54,229 nt of DNA from Chloroflexota bacterium. Its GTDB lineage: Bacteria > Chloroflexota > Limnocylindria > Limnocylindrales > CSP1-4. The stretch spans positions 1 through 54,229 of the forward strand of contig JAFMJV010000015.1 of NCBI GenBank assembly GCA_017853275.1. Direction: 5' to 3'. This document shows, piece by piece, positions 8,620 to 17,349 of the stretch. Positions within the stretch are counted from its first letter, which is position 1; every line of letters begins with the position of its first letter. The notes under the pieces were generated by a model. It was given only the letters and a program-made list of their open reading frames with translations. It was not told where the DNA came from and ran no database searches. The position numbers and the translations under genes are program-made.

Positions 8620-9444
8620 ATGCCCACGATCGACCTCGACGGCCTCCCCATGGGCTACACCCTCCACGGGAGCGGCGATCCGCTCGTCCTCGTGGCCGGG
8701 ACCGGCTACCCCGGCGCCACCTGGCACCCGGACCTCATCGCGCCCCTCGCCGCGCGCCATACCGTCCTCGTCTTCGACCACCGCGGGACGGGCGAGACGC
8801 CGGCCGGGGAGGAGCGTCTCTCCACGCGGCTCTTCGCGGCGGACGCCCTCCGCCTGATGGATGCCCTCGGCCTCCCGGCCGCGCACGTGGCGGGTCATTC
8901 CATGGGCGGCCGGGTCGCGCAGTGGATGGCGCTCGACCGCCCGGACCGGGTCCGGACCCTCATCCTCGCCGCCACCGGCCCCGGCCAGTGGGACGACGGG
9001 AAGCCGGTCCAGCGCGGGATCCCCCTCCACACCGCGCGGGCGATGATCGAGCTGGGCTACGAGCGCTACATGGCCGAGCACATCCGCGACACCTTCTTCA
9101 CCCCGGAGTTCGCGGCCGCCCACCCCGAGCGGGTCGCGTGGCTCGTGCGGGCCTTCTGGGAGCACCGCCCGTCGCTGGACGCCTACCTCCGCCACATCGT
9201 GGCGCGCCAGGAGCACCAGACGGCGGACCGGCTCGCGGGGCTCACCACACCGAGCCTCGTCCTCATCGGCGACCGTGACCGCCACCAGGGCGGGACGGGC
9301 GTCCACTGGGAGCAGTCGCAGGCGCTCCTCGCCACGCTGCCGGACGCCACCCTCGCGGTGGTGCCGGACGCCTCGCACGGCTACTTCTGGCAGATGCCGG
9401 AGCTCTCCGCGGGGTTCGTCCTGGAGTGGACCGCGACCCGCTGA
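8620..9444 (+). CDS. Alpha/beta hydrolase
   Basis: 274 residues, full length for the single-domain fold. The oxyanion region is VAGTGYPGATW, DHRGTGET follows strand 4, the nucleophile elbow is AGHSMGGR (Ser about residue 95), the acid is probably in LIGDRDRHQGG, and the catalytic His is in DASHGYFWQMP near the C-terminus. The family covers esterases, C-C hydrolases and RutD/PcaD-like enzymes; 3-oxoadipate enol-lactonase-like hydrolases are the closest style. Start ATG at 8620 with AAGGAGC 5 bases upstream. Lies in the catabolic island behind an MFS gene. Confidence 0.88.
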   Translation: MPTIDLDGLPMGYTLHGSGDPLVLVAGTGYPGATWHPDLIAPLAARHTVLVFDHRGTGETPAGEERLSTRLFAADALRLMDALGLPAAHVAGHSMGGRVAQWMALDRPDRVRTLILAATGPGQWDDGKPVQRGIPLHTARAMIELGYERYMAEHIRDTFFTPEFAAAHPERVAWLVRAFWEHRPSLDAYLRHIVARQEHQTADRLAGLTTPSLVLIGDRDRHQGGTGVHWEQSQALLATLPDATLAVVPDASHGYFWQMPELSAGFVLEWTATR

Positions 9445-9458
9445 GCGCGGGGGCCCGC

Positions 9459-10712
9459 TCAGGCGGCGGGCCGGGGACCGATGAGGACCGGGTAGCTCGC
9501 CCAGCGGGTGAAGCGCTCCGTCCGCGTATCCCGTTCCGGCGTCCGGTCGGGATCGGGGCGGACGCCGCGCCGGGCGATCTCCTGGAGCATGAGGGCGGAG
9601 AGCCCGAAGATGTGCTCCTCGTCCGCGGCCGTCTCGGGCGCCGGGGCCGGGAAGCCGCCCGCCACCGAGCGGCCGGGGCACTGGTGGGCGCCCGCGCCGA
9701 ACGAGAGCCCCCAGCGCGCGACCGAGGGGTCGATCCGGCGATCGGGGTCGAAGGCATCCGGGGCATCGCCGAAGAGGCGGGGGTCGCGGTTCGCGGCCGC
9801 GGCATCGAGGACGACCGTCGCGCCGGCCGGGATCCGCGTCCCGGCGACGACGAGATCCGCCTCCGCGTGGCGCTTGATCTTCGGGGTCGTGGGCCGGAGC
9901 CGGAGCGTCTCGTGGACGCAGCGCTGGGCGAAGGCCCGGTCGTCTGCGATCCGCGTCCAGATCCCCGGGTCGCGCGCCGCGACCGGGAAGATGAGGTCGA
10001 CGCCGTTGACGAGCGTCTGGCTCGAGGTGTGCGTCCCGCCCTGCAGGTAGGTCGCGACCTCGCGGACGAGGCGGTCCCCGTCCAGCTCCATCGCCGGATC
10101 GTCCCGGTGGAGGAGGAGGACGGTGAGGATGTCGTGGGGGAGCTCGTCCTCGGCGAGCTCGCCCGCCCGGAAGCGGGCGATCGCCGCCTCGCGCGGGACC
10201 CGGGAGGGCGTGACGTAGCGCTCCCCGAACTCGAGCATCGTCCGCCGGTAGAGGACCCGGACCGCATCGGGGTCCCGGGCGTCCAGGATCGCGCTCCCCT
10301 GGGAGAAGACATCGACGTAGCCCACGAGCTCGTCCAGCTGGTCGCGGGAATCGGGGTCGTGGTCGATCCCCGCCCGGCGCGCGGCGAGGACGACGCTGAG
10401 AAGCTCGCCGAGGGCGAAGAGGTCGACCCGGCCGTCCTCCACGATCCGGTCCACCCAGGTGGCGAGGACGCCGGGGAAGAGGTCGCGCTCGTAGAGCCGG
10501 AGCCGGTCCGGGCGGAACTGGGAGTTCTCCACCCGCCGGCGCGCGCGGTGGACGGGGCCGTGCTGGACGCTCACGACGCCGTCGCGGATATTCCCCTCCG
10601 CCCAGCTCCGGCGGTCGAAGGTCCGCGAGAGGTCGGGGGCGAAGAGCGCCTCCCGGATCTCGTCGTAGCGGGCGAGGACGATCGCGCCTCCGCCGGTGGC
10701 TGCGCTCTCCAT
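9459..10712 (-). CDS. Cytochrome P450
   Basis: 417 residues. Signatures: C-helix QHGPVHRARRR, I-helix YLQGGTHTSSQ, K-helix ExxR in HETLRLRP, and the heme loop FGAGAHQCPGR with the Cys thiolate. Two oddities: the I-helix acid (Asp/Glu before Thr in most P450s) is His here, and about 20 Ala/Pro-rich residues are inserted just after the heme loop. The N-terminus begins near the B-helix region (ARYDEIREAL), shorter than usual. Its ATG shares one base with the stop of the upstream ferredoxin gene, so the ferredoxin is the likely redox partner. Substrate unknown. Convergent with the hydrolase gene, 14 bp apart. Confidence 0.92.
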   Translation of the reverse strand: MESAATGGGAIVLARYDEIREALFAPDLSRTFDRRSWAEGNIRDGVVSVQHGPVHRARRRVENSQFRPDRLRLYERDLFPGVLATWVDRIVEDGRVDLFALGELLSVVLAARRAGIDHDPDSRDQLDELVGYVDVFSQGSAILDARDPDAVRVLYRRTMLEFGERYVTPSRVPREAAIARFRAGELAEDELPHDILTVLLLHRDDPAMELDGDRLVREVATYLQGGTHTSSQTLVNGVDLIFPVAARDPGIWTRIADDRAFAQRCVHETLRLRPTTPKIKRHAEADLVVAGTRIPAGATVVLDAAAANRDPRLFGDAPDAFDPDRRIDPSVARWGLSFGAGAHQCPGRSVAGGFPAPAPETAADEEHIFGLSALMLQEIARRGVRPDPDRTPERDTRTERFTRWASYPVLIGPRPAA

Positions 10713-10927
10713 CAGCGGGTCACCGCGTCATCACGCTCGAGCCGGATCGCCTGGGTCGGGCAACCCATCGCGGCGCGGACGAGCCGCTCGGCGTCCTCGG
10801 AGGAGGCGGTGGCCGTCGGGCGGCTGACGCCCGCGGCCTCATCGAGATGGAACGCGCCGGGCGCGACCCGGATGCAGTCCCCGGACCCGATGCACAGCTC
10901 CGGGTCGATCGTCACGCGCACGGCCAT
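10712..10927 (-). CDS. Single-cluster ferredoxin (3Fe-4S or 4Fe-4S), P450 partner
   Basis: 71 residues. Cysteines occur in CIGSGDC and in MGCPTQAI, the C-x5-C...C-P pattern of short P450-associated ferredoxins, usually with a 3Fe-4S cluster. It is the first gene of a two-gene operon with the P450. ATG at 10927 is preceded by an AGGAGGA ribosome binding site. The 146-bp divergent gap upstream is shared with the aldehyde dehydrogenase. No ferredoxin reductase is found nearby. Confidence 0.93.
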   Translation of the reverse strand: MAVRVTIDPELCIGSGDCIRVAPGAFHLDEAAGVSRPTATASSEDAERLVRAAMGCPTQAIRLERDDAVTR

Positions 10928-11008
10928 CCTCGTCCTCCTGCTCGGTCACCGGCGCCGTCCGGAGACGGAGCCGAGGGATGGATGGTAGCGCCCCGCCCCC
11001 GGAGTTTG

Positions 11009-11037
11009 TGTGCAATCGGGCGTGGCTTGCATACACT
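11009..11037 (+). promoter_or_regulatory. Sigma70-type promoter for aldehyde dehydrogenase
   Basis: -35 TGTGCA (3 of 6 to consensus), 17-nt spacer, -10 TACACT. The layout, including an AAT directly after the -35 CA, matches the promoters at 13872, 19578 and 20833. Predicted start near 11044, leader about 30 nt. Confidence 0.5.
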
Positions 11038-11073
11038 TGGCAGGTCAACGGTCCGGTGTGGAGAGGAGTCGGG

Positions 11074-12555
11074 ATGATCATCGATGCGGTCCTCGCGGCG
11101 GCAGACGGCGCGACACCACCCCGGATCGGCTCCTTCATCGGCGGGCGGCTGGAGGAGGCGGGCGCGGGAGCGACGCTCCCCACCCGGGACCCGGCGACCG
11201 GCGCGCTCCTCGCCGAGGTCGCGGAAGCAGGGGCGGACGGGGTCGCCCGGGCGGTCGCCGCCGCCACGGCCGCAGCCCCCGGCTGGCGCCGCACCCCCGC
11301 CCGGGACCGCGCGGCCCTGATCGGCGAGCTCGCCCGGCGGATCGCCGCCCAGGCGGAGAAGCTCGCCCTCCTGGACAGCCTGGATACCGGGAACCCCCTC
11401 ACCGCGATGGCGGCGGACGTGACGAAGGGCGTCCGGCTGATGGGCGACGCGGCGGGGGTCGCGCTCGAGATCGCCGGCCGGACCTATCCCCTCCCCGGCC
11501 TCCACTACACGACCCGGGAGCCGTGGGGCGTCGTCGCCCGGATGGTCACCTTCAACCACCCGGTCATGTTCACCTGCGCGCGGCTCGCCACGGCGCTCGT
11601 GGCCGGGAACGCGGTGATCGTCAAGCCCTCGGAGCTGGCCCCGCTCGGCCCGCTCGCGATCGGGGAGCTGACCGCCGGGCTCCTTCCGGACGGGCTCGTC
11701 TCCGTCGTCGCGGGCGGCCCGGCCACGGGCGAGGCGCTCGTCCGCCACCCCGCGATCGAGCGGATCACCTTCACGGGATCCACCGCCACGGCGCTGCGTA
11801 TCCAGGCCGCGGCCGCGGCGAGCGGCCGGATGAAGACGCTCACCTTCGAGCTGGGCGGGAAGAACCCGATCGTCGTCTTCCCGGACGTGGACGTGGACGA
11901 GGTCGCCGGCGCGATCGTGCGCGGGATGAACTACACCCGCGTCCAGGGCCAGAGCTGCGGCTCCACGAGCCGGCTCGTCATCCACGCCTCGATCGCCGAT
12001 GCCGTCCTGGAGCGCGTCGCCCGGAAGGCGGCGGCGATCCGGATCGGGATGCCGCGCGACCCGGAGACGGAGATGGGCGCACTGATCACGCCCGCGGCGC
12101 GGGACCGCTGCCTCGCGGTCGTGGAGCGGGCCACGGCTGACGGCGCACGGCTCCTCACCGGCGGGCGGATCCCCGCGGACCCGGCGCTCGCCGCGGGCGC
12201 CTTCCTCGAGCCGACCGTCCTCGCGGGGGTCGCGCCGGGAAGCGAGGCGGCGGACGAGGAGGTCTTCGGGCCGATCCTCTCGGCGCTCACCTTCACGGAG
12301 GAGGCGGAGGCGATCGCGCTCGCGAACGCGGGCCGCTACGGGCTCACCGCGGCGGTCTGGAGCCGGGAGATCGACCGCGCCTTCCGGGTCGTGGATGCGC
12401 TCGAGGCGGGCTACGTCTGGGTGAACGACGTGGAGACCCGCTTCCCCGCCGTCCCGTTCGGCGGCTGGCGCGATTCCGGCGTGGGCACGGAGCACGGCCT
12501 GGACGAGGTCCTCTCGATGACCCGGACGCGCGCGGTGAACGTCCGGCTCCGCTGA
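11074..12555 (+). CDS. NAD(P)-dependent aldehyde dehydrogenase
   Basis: 493 residues, full length for the ALDH superfamily, which oxidises aldehydes to acids. Visible: MVTFNHPVMF and VIVKPSELAP (cofactor pocket), ITFTGSTATA, FELGGKNP with the general-base Glu at about residue 260, QGQSCGS with the catalytic Cys at about residue 295, and EEVFGPILS. Closest in style to betaine or aromatic aldehyde dehydrogenases. ATG at 11074 follows a GGAGAGGAG site. Divergent from the P450 operon, so it may oxidise a P450 product, but there is no direct proof. Confidence 0.93.
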   Translation: MIIDAVLAAADGATPPRIGSFIGGRLEEAGAGATLPTRDPATGALLAEVAEAGADGVARAVAAATAAAPGWRRTPARDRAALIGELARRIAAQAEKLALLDSLDTGNPLTAMAADVTKGVRLMGDAAGVALEIAGRTYPLPGLHYTTREPWGVVARMVTFNHPVMFTCARLATALVAGNAVIVKPSELAPLGPLAIGELTAGLLPDGLVSVVAGGPATGEALVRHPAIERITFTGSTATALRIQAAAAASGRMKTLTFELGGKNPIVVFPDVDVDEVAGAIVRGMNYTRVQGQSCGSTSRLVIHASIADAVLERVARKAAAIRIGMPRDPETEMGALITPAARDRCLAVVERATADGARLLTGGRIPADPALAAGAFLEPTVLAGVAPGSEAADEEVFGPILSALTFTEEAEAIALANAGRYGLTAAVWSREIDRAFRVVDALEAGYVWVNDVETRFPAVPFGGWRDSGVGTEHGLDEVLSMTRTRAVNVRLR

Positions 12556-12562
12556 GCGGCGC

Positions 12563-13831
12563 TCAGGACGCGGCGGGCTCCTCGTCCGGGGGCGCGGGGC
12601 GGGCGTCCAGGAGGCGCCAGCCGCGGCGCATCATCGCGTTCCCCACCGGGATGAGGAGCAGGCCCGCGAGGGCGGCGATCGGGACGCCGAAGAGGCCCGC
12701 GAGCGTCCCCACGGTGAGCGCCGTGAACGGCCGGTTCCCGAGGTGGGCGACCTGGTGGACGGACATCACCCGGCCGCGCATCCGTTCCTCCACCCCGAGC
12801 TGAAGGTCCCCGGTGAGGGCGGGGAAGCAGAGGGAGAAGCCCATCCCCACGAGCGCGGCTGCGACCATCGCGACCGGGAGGACCGGGGCGAGCGCGATCC
12901 CCACCAGCCCCACCCCCTGGATGAGCATCGCGACCATCGCGATCCGCCGGGTGAGCCCGCGCTTCCGGATCGGGACGAAGAGGAGGACGCCGATCGCGGA
13001 GCCCGCGCTCTGGGCCGCGATGATCAGCCCGGCGAGGCTCTCCTCGAGGCGCAGCTGCTCGGCGGCGATCGCCGGCGCGGTCGTCCGGACCACCTCCATC
13101 GCGGCGCTCGTGGCGACGACCCCGATGAGCATCGCCCCGATCCAGGAGTGGGCGCGGATGTAGGCGAAGACCCCCTCCCGTGATGCGCCGGCCGCACCTC
13201 CCTTGCCGCGCGGCGTGAGCGCCGCGCCGATCCCGTGCCGGCGCAGGTAGAGCATGGAGAGGATCGGCCCGAGGAAGGTCGCGGCATTGAGGAGGAAGGC
13301 GGGTGCGACGCCAAGCGTCGCGATGACGAGCGAGGCGAGGACGGGACCGGCGAGCTGGCCGACGATGAACTGGAGCGTGTTCAGGCTCACCGCATCGGCG
13401 AGCTCGTCGCGCGGGATGAGCGCCGGCAGGAGGGCGATGATCGAGGGCTTCGCAAGCGCGTAGATCGTGTTCAGGAGGAACCCGACCACGATGACCGAGA
13501 TCTCGTTCGCGCCGCCGGTCACCGCGAGGAGCCCGAGCCCGAGGGCGATGAACCCGGAGATGACGTGCGTCGTGATGACGATCCGGCGCCGGTCGTGGCG
13601 GTCCGCGAGCGAGCCGCCGTAGACCGAGAAGAGGGTGATCGGGAGGAAGGAGGCGAAGTTCAGGATCCCGACCGCGATGACCGAGCCCGTCAGCTGGTAG
13701 ACGAAGACCGAGGCCGCGACCGCCTGGAGCCAGGTCCCGATGTTCGAGACGAGCCCGCCGGTCCAGTAGACGAGGAAGGGCTTGTGCCGGAAGGGACCGA
13801 TCCGGCTCCCGACGCGGCCCCCGGCGCTCAC
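12563..13831 (-). CDS. MFS transporter (MFS_3 / enterobactin exporter EntS-like)
   Basis: 422 residues with about 12 membrane segments. Near the N-terminus PFLVYWTGGLVSNIGTWLQ and SLADRHDRRRIV after helix 2 are typical of the MFS_3 group, which exports siderophores and other metabolites. GTG start at 13831. The 75-bp gap to the amidohydrolase gene is divergent and contains that gene's promoter. Convergent with the aldehyde dehydrogenase, 7 bp between stops. Substrate unknown. Confidence 0.87.
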   Translation of the reverse strand: MSAGGRVGSRIGPFRHKPFLVYWTGGLVSNIGTWLQAVAASVFVYQLTGSVIAVGILNFASFLPITLFSVYGGSLADRHDRRRIVITTHVISGFIALGLGLLAVTGGANEISVIVVGFLLNTIYALAKPSIIALLPALIPRDELADAVSLNTLQFIVGQLAGPVLASLVIATLGVAPAFLLNAATFLGPILSMLYLRRHGIGAALTPRGKGGAAGASREGVFAYIRAHSWIGAMLIGVVATSAAMEVVRTTAPAIAAEQLRLEESLAGLIIAAQSAGSAIGVLLFVPIRKRGLTRRIAMVAMLIQGVGLVGIALAPVLPVAMVAAALVGMGFSLCFPALTGDLQLGVEERMRGRVMSVHQVAHLGNRPFTALTVGTLAGLFGVPIAALAGLLLIPVGNAMMRRGWRLLDARPAPPDEEPAAS

Positions 13832-13871
13832 GGATGCACCGGGAGGCGTGGCTGCAGTCCGTCCCGGATCC

Positions 13872-13900
13872 TCGACAATCCAACCCGCATTGGATACATT
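13872..13900 (+). promoter_or_regulatory. Sigma70-type promoter giving a leaderless amidohydrolase mRNA
   Basis: -35 TCGACA (5 of 6 to consensus), 17-nt spacer, -10 TACATT. The -10 ends 6 nt before the GTG start at 13907, so transcription should begin at or next to the start codon. No ribosome binding site is present. Confidence 0.65.
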
Positions 13901-13906
13901 CTAGAC

Positions 13907-15541
13907 GTGCTCCCCCCCGCCGATGACGCCCCCCACGGGCGGATCCTCGCGAACGGGCGCGTCCATCCGGTCCCCGGGACGCCGGAGCCCGCACCTGCGA
14001 TCGCGATCCATCGCGGCCGGGTCGTCGCCACGGGATCCCTGGACGATGCCCGCGCGGCGCTCCCGGATGCCCCCGTCACCGATCTCCGGGGCGCGGCGGT
14101 CCTCCCCGCCTTCGTGGACCCGCATACGCACTTCCATCGCGCCGCGATCCTCCGCCACTCCTTCCTCGACTTCGAGACGCTCCAGCCCGGGGGCGTGGAC
14201 GAGGTGGTGGCGCTCGTCCGGGAGCGTGCTGCGCAGCTCCCGCGGGGCGCGTGGATCCAGGGGGATTCGATCACCGCGGCTTCCCTCGCGGAGCGGCGCC
14301 TTCCGACCCGCCACGAGCTGGATGCCGCCACCCGGGACCACCCGGTCCTCCTGCGCGGGATCGGGAAGCACGTCATCGCCGCGAACAGCGCGGCGCTCGC
14401 CGCCGCCGGGATCGGCCGCGAGACGCCGGACCCGCCGGGTGGGCGGATCGAGCGCGACGCGGCCGGCGAGCCCACCGGGATCCTCCACGAGCGCGCCAAG
14501 CTCCGCCTGGACACCTCTGCCGCCGATACCGTCGTGCCGCCGGTCCCCCGCGAGATCCGCCTCGCGGCGCTCCGGGCAGGGATCGCGGAGCTCCACCGGC
14601 TGGGGATCTCCACGATCGGCGAGATGGTCCGGCTCACGGAGGAGGCGGATGACCTTGCCGCCCTCCACGCGGCCGGCGAGCTCGGCGTCCGGGTCGGCAT
14701 CCACTACCGCGTCCACGAAGGCGAGATCCGGCTCGGCTGGCTGCGCGGGCTCGGGATCCGGCGGGGGCTGGGCGACGACCGCTTCCGGATCCTCGGCGTG
14801 AAGGTGAGCATCGACGGCTGGTGCATCTTCCGGAACGCGGCCGTCCATCGCCCCTACCGCGGCGAGCCGGAGAACCGGGGGATCCTGCGCATCGAGCCGG
14901 ACGAGCTCACCCGGATCGTCGCCGACGCGAACGCCCAGGGTCTCGGGATCGCCGTCCATGCGGTCGGCGCGCGCGCCGTGGACGTGGCGCTCGACGCGTT
15001 CGCGGCCGCCGGGGCCCCCACCGCCGGCCCGTGGCGGCTGGAGCACGCCCACCTCGACCTGGACGCGCCGCGGATCGCGCGGATCGCGGCGCTCGGCCTC
15101 GTCCTCTCCGCCCAGCCCGCCTTCCTCCCCGCCTACCGGGCGGACTGGGAGATCGGCCTGGAGCCGGAGCGCGTGGAGGCGATCATGCCCCTGGCGAGCG
15201 TGCGCGCGGCCGGGATCCCCGTCATCATCGGCAGCGATCAGCCGAGCGGACCGGCCGGTCCCCTCCGGGCGATCGCCGCGGCGGTCACGCGCGAGGCGGG
15301 CGGACGGACGATCGGCGCCGGTGAGGCGATCGGCCTCGCGGAGGCATGGGAGGCACACGCGGCGCTCGCGGCCGCCGTCATGGGCGACACCGCGGGCGGG
15401 TCGCTCGTGCCGGGGAGGCGGGCGGACCTCGTCGTCCTGGACGAGGACCCCTTCCGGGCGGGGGCACGGATCCCCGAGGCGGTCGCGGCGACGATGCTCG
15501 ATGGACGCTGGGTCTGGCAGGGAGAGGGGAGGATCGGATGA
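13907..15541 (+). CDS. YtcJ-like metal-dependent amidohydrolase
   Basis: 544 residues, the usual size of the amidohydrolase-3 (YtcJ) group, which hydrolyses amides such as N-formyl or N-acyl compounds. Metal ligands: HxH in FVDPHTHFHRA (about residue 70), HAVGARAVDVAL and LEHAHLD in the barrel, and the Asp in IIGSDQPSG near residue 444. The C-terminal strand DLVVLDEDPFR is the second half of the small beta domain. GTG at 13907 sits 6 nt behind a good -10, so this is chosen as a leaderless start. It overlaps the GntR regulator gene by 4 bp. Confidence 0.85.
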   Translation: MLPPADDAPHGRILANGRVHPVPGTPEPAPAIAIHRGRVVATGSLDDARAALPDAPVTDLRGAAVLPAFVDPHTHFHRAAILRHSFLDFETLQPGGVDEVVALVRERAAQLPRGAWIQGDSITAASLAERRLPTRHELDAATRDHPVLLRGIGKHVIAANSAALAAAGIGRETPDPPGGRIERDAAGEPTGILHERAKLRLDTSAADTVVPPVPREIRLAALRAGIAELHRLGISTIGEMVRLTEEADDLAALHAAGELGVRVGIHYRVHEGEIRLGWLRGLGIRRGLGDDRFRILGVKVSIDGWCIFRNAAVHRPYRGEPENRGILRIEPDELTRIVADANAQGLGIAVHAVGARAVDVALDAFAAAGAPTAGPWRLEHAHLDLDAPRIARIAALGLVLSAQPAFLPAYRADWEIGLEPERVEAIMPLASVRAAGIPVIIGSDQPSGPAGPLRAIAAAVTREAGGRTIGAGEAIGLAEAWEAHAALAAAVMGDTAGGSLVPGRRADLVVLDEDPFRAGARIPEAVAATMLDGRWVWQGEGRIG

Positions 15542-16299
15542 GCCGGTCGGGGGCGGAGATGGCGGACGGACGATCGCTCGCGGAGCGGCTCGGGCCGTCG
15601 ATCGAGAGCACGCGGGACCAGGAGGCGACGGCGCTCGACCTCGTCCTCACCTGCGTCCGCTCCGGGATCATGTCCGGCCTCATCGAGCCCGGCGAGCGGC
15701 TCCGCCAGGAGGAGCTGGCGGAGATCTTCGCGACCAGCCGGATCCCCGTCCGGGAGGCGCTCCGCGCGCTCGAGTACGAGGGGCTCGTCACCTCCGAGCC
15801 GCACCGCGGCTTCACCGTCACGGCGCTGGACGGGGACCTCGTGGACGAGATCTACGAGCTGCGCATCCTCCTCGAGGGCCAGGCGGTCCGCCTCGCCGTC
15901 CCCCTCCTCACGGACGAGGACCTGCGCGACATCGAGGCGCTCTACCGCGAGATGCAGGAGAGCGACGATCCCGACCGTGCCCTCGCGGCCCGGGAGCGCT
16001 TCTACCTCCGGCTCTACTCCGTCTCCGGCCGGCCGCGGCTCGTGGGGCTCATCGTCCGGCTCCGCCAGGAGGTGGCCCGCGCGCTCCGCTGGCCCACCCT
16101 CCAGCACGGCGCCTCCTTCCACCAGCACTTCTTCGAGGCGATCCAGGACGGGGACGCGGAGCGTGCCGTCTCGCAGCTGACCACCCACTACCAGCGGGTC
16201 GCCGTCCTCATCCGCCGCTACCTCCGGGAATCCGAGGGGCGGACGCGCGGGACGCCCCAGGAGCGCTGGCTGCCACGCTCGGAGAGCGCAGACCGCTAG
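15538..16299 (+). CDS. GntR-family transcriptional regulator, FCD (FadR) subgroup
   Basis: 253 residues. The winged HTH (about residues 40-105) reads IMSGLIEPGERLRQEELA followed by SRIPVREALRALEYEGLV, the classic GntR signature. The C-terminal all-helical FCD domain (about residues 110-235) has YELRILLEGQAVRLAV and HQHFFEAIQDGD, which usually bind a metal and a carboxylate ligand. ATG at 15538 overlaps the amidohydrolase stop (ATGA). It is the only FCD regulator in the window and a plausible controller of the catabolic island; the operator is not proven. Confidence 0.93.
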   Translation: MSRSGAEMADGRSLAERLGPSIESTRDQEATALDLVLTCVRSGIMSGLIEPGERLRQEELAEIFATSRIPVREALRALEYEGLVTSEPHRGFTVTALDGDLVDEIYELRILLEGQAVRLAVPLLTDEDLRDIEALYREMQESDDPDRALAARERFYLRLYSVSGRPRLVGLIVRLRQEVARALRWPTLQHGASFHQHFFEAIQDGDAERAVSQLTTHYQRVAVLIRRYLRESEGRTRGTPQERWLPRSESADR

Positions 16300-16331
16300 A
16301 GGGGCGCGCTCCCGCAGGACGCCGGACGGCA

Positions 16332-16378
16332 CGACGACCGGTCTCCGGCCGGGGGGAAGGCCGAGGAACCGGTCGTCG
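16332..16378. terminator. Bidirectional hairpin terminator
   Basis: Perfect 11-bp arms CGACGACCGGT (16332-16342) and ACCGGTCGTCG (16368-16378) with an inner GGCC pairing. It lies between the converging GntR gene and ABC permease gene, so it can serve both. No T-run. Confidence 0.6.
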
Positions 16379-16413
16379 CCGTGAACGGTGCCGGGCGGTC
16401 GCCCGGCGGGGGA

Positions 16414-17349
16414 TCAGCGGAGCGCGGGCCGCCACTTGTCGAAGCGCCGCTCGATCCTCCGGATCAGCTCGCCGACGATGATCCCGAACATGCCGAGGAG
16501 GATGACGCCGAGCATCACCCGGTCGGTCCGGAGGGTCGTGCCGGAGAAGTTGATGTAGAAGCCGAGCCCCGCGTTCGAGGCGAGGAACTCCGCGACGACC
16601 ACGCCCACGAGGGCGCGGGTCGCGCCGAGCCGCATCCCGGTGAGGATGAAGGGGACGCTGGACGGGAGGATCACCGAGGTGAACCGGAGACGCCGGCTCG
16701 CCTTGAAGCTGAGCGCCGTGTCCAGGTGCTTCTTCTCCGCCGCCCCCACGCCACTGAGGACGGTGAGGGTGATGACGAAGATCGCCTCCAGCCAGACGAC
16801 GACGATCTTCTGGGTGAAGCCGATGCCGAAGACGAGGATGATCAGCGGGACGAGCGCGATCGTGGGCGTGGCGTTGATCGCGTCCAGCCACGGCTCCACG
16901 AGATAGCGGAAGCGGCGGAACAGGCCGAGCGCGAGCCCGAGCAGGATGCCGGTCACTGCCGCGAGGAGGAACCCGACCATGTACTCCTGCGCGCTCACCC
17001 ACAGGTTCGAGGGGAGGTGGAGGACGTTCGGGACCATGATCGGCCAGGTGTCAACCGACGCGATGTACTCGTAGCCCGAGTTCCAGACCCTGGACGACAG
17101 GTTGAGCGGCGCGTTGATGCGCAGGTACTCCGCCGGCGACGTGAAGTCCTGGATCGCCACGGAGACGATCGCGGACGGGCTGCTCAGGGTCACCCGCTTC
17201 ACGAGACCGAGCGTCGGGAGGAGCTCCCAGAGGGGCAGGACGATGAGGAAGCCGATCAGGCCGTAGAGGACGCGATCCGAGGGGCGTCCCGGGAAGCGCC
17301 AGCGCCGGGGCACGGCGCGGCCCACGGCCGGCTGGGCGGCGGCGCTCAT
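16414..17349 (-). CDS. ABC transporter permease (nitrate/sulfonate/taurine type)
   Basis: 311 residues, about six membrane segments, with the binding-protein-dependent permease EAA-loop region GVGAAEKKHLDTALSFKASR (GAAEKKHLDTALSFKA core, about residues 205-220). SsuC/TauC-like. It has a larger periplasmic insertion than its sister at 18140 (about residues 45-105, WNSGYEYIASVDTWP). ATG at 17349 overlaps the ATPase stop by 4 bp. Last gene of the cupin, permease, ATPase, permease operon. Confidence 0.9.
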   Translation of the reverse strand: MSAAAQPAVGRAVPRRWRFPGRPSDRVLYGLIGFLIVLPLWELLPTLGLVKRVTLSSPSAIVSVAIQDFTSPAEYLRINAPLNLSSRVWNSGYEYIASVDTWPIMVPNVLHLPSNLWVSAQEYMVGFLLAAVTGILLGLALGLFRRFRYLVEPWLDAINATPTIALVPLIILVFGIGFTQKIVVVWLEAIFVITLTVLSGVGAAEKKHLDTALSFKASRRLRFTSVILPSSVPFILTGMRLGATRALVGVVVAEFLASNAGLGFYINFSGTTLRTDRVMLGVILLGMFGIIVGELIRRIERRFDKWRPALR

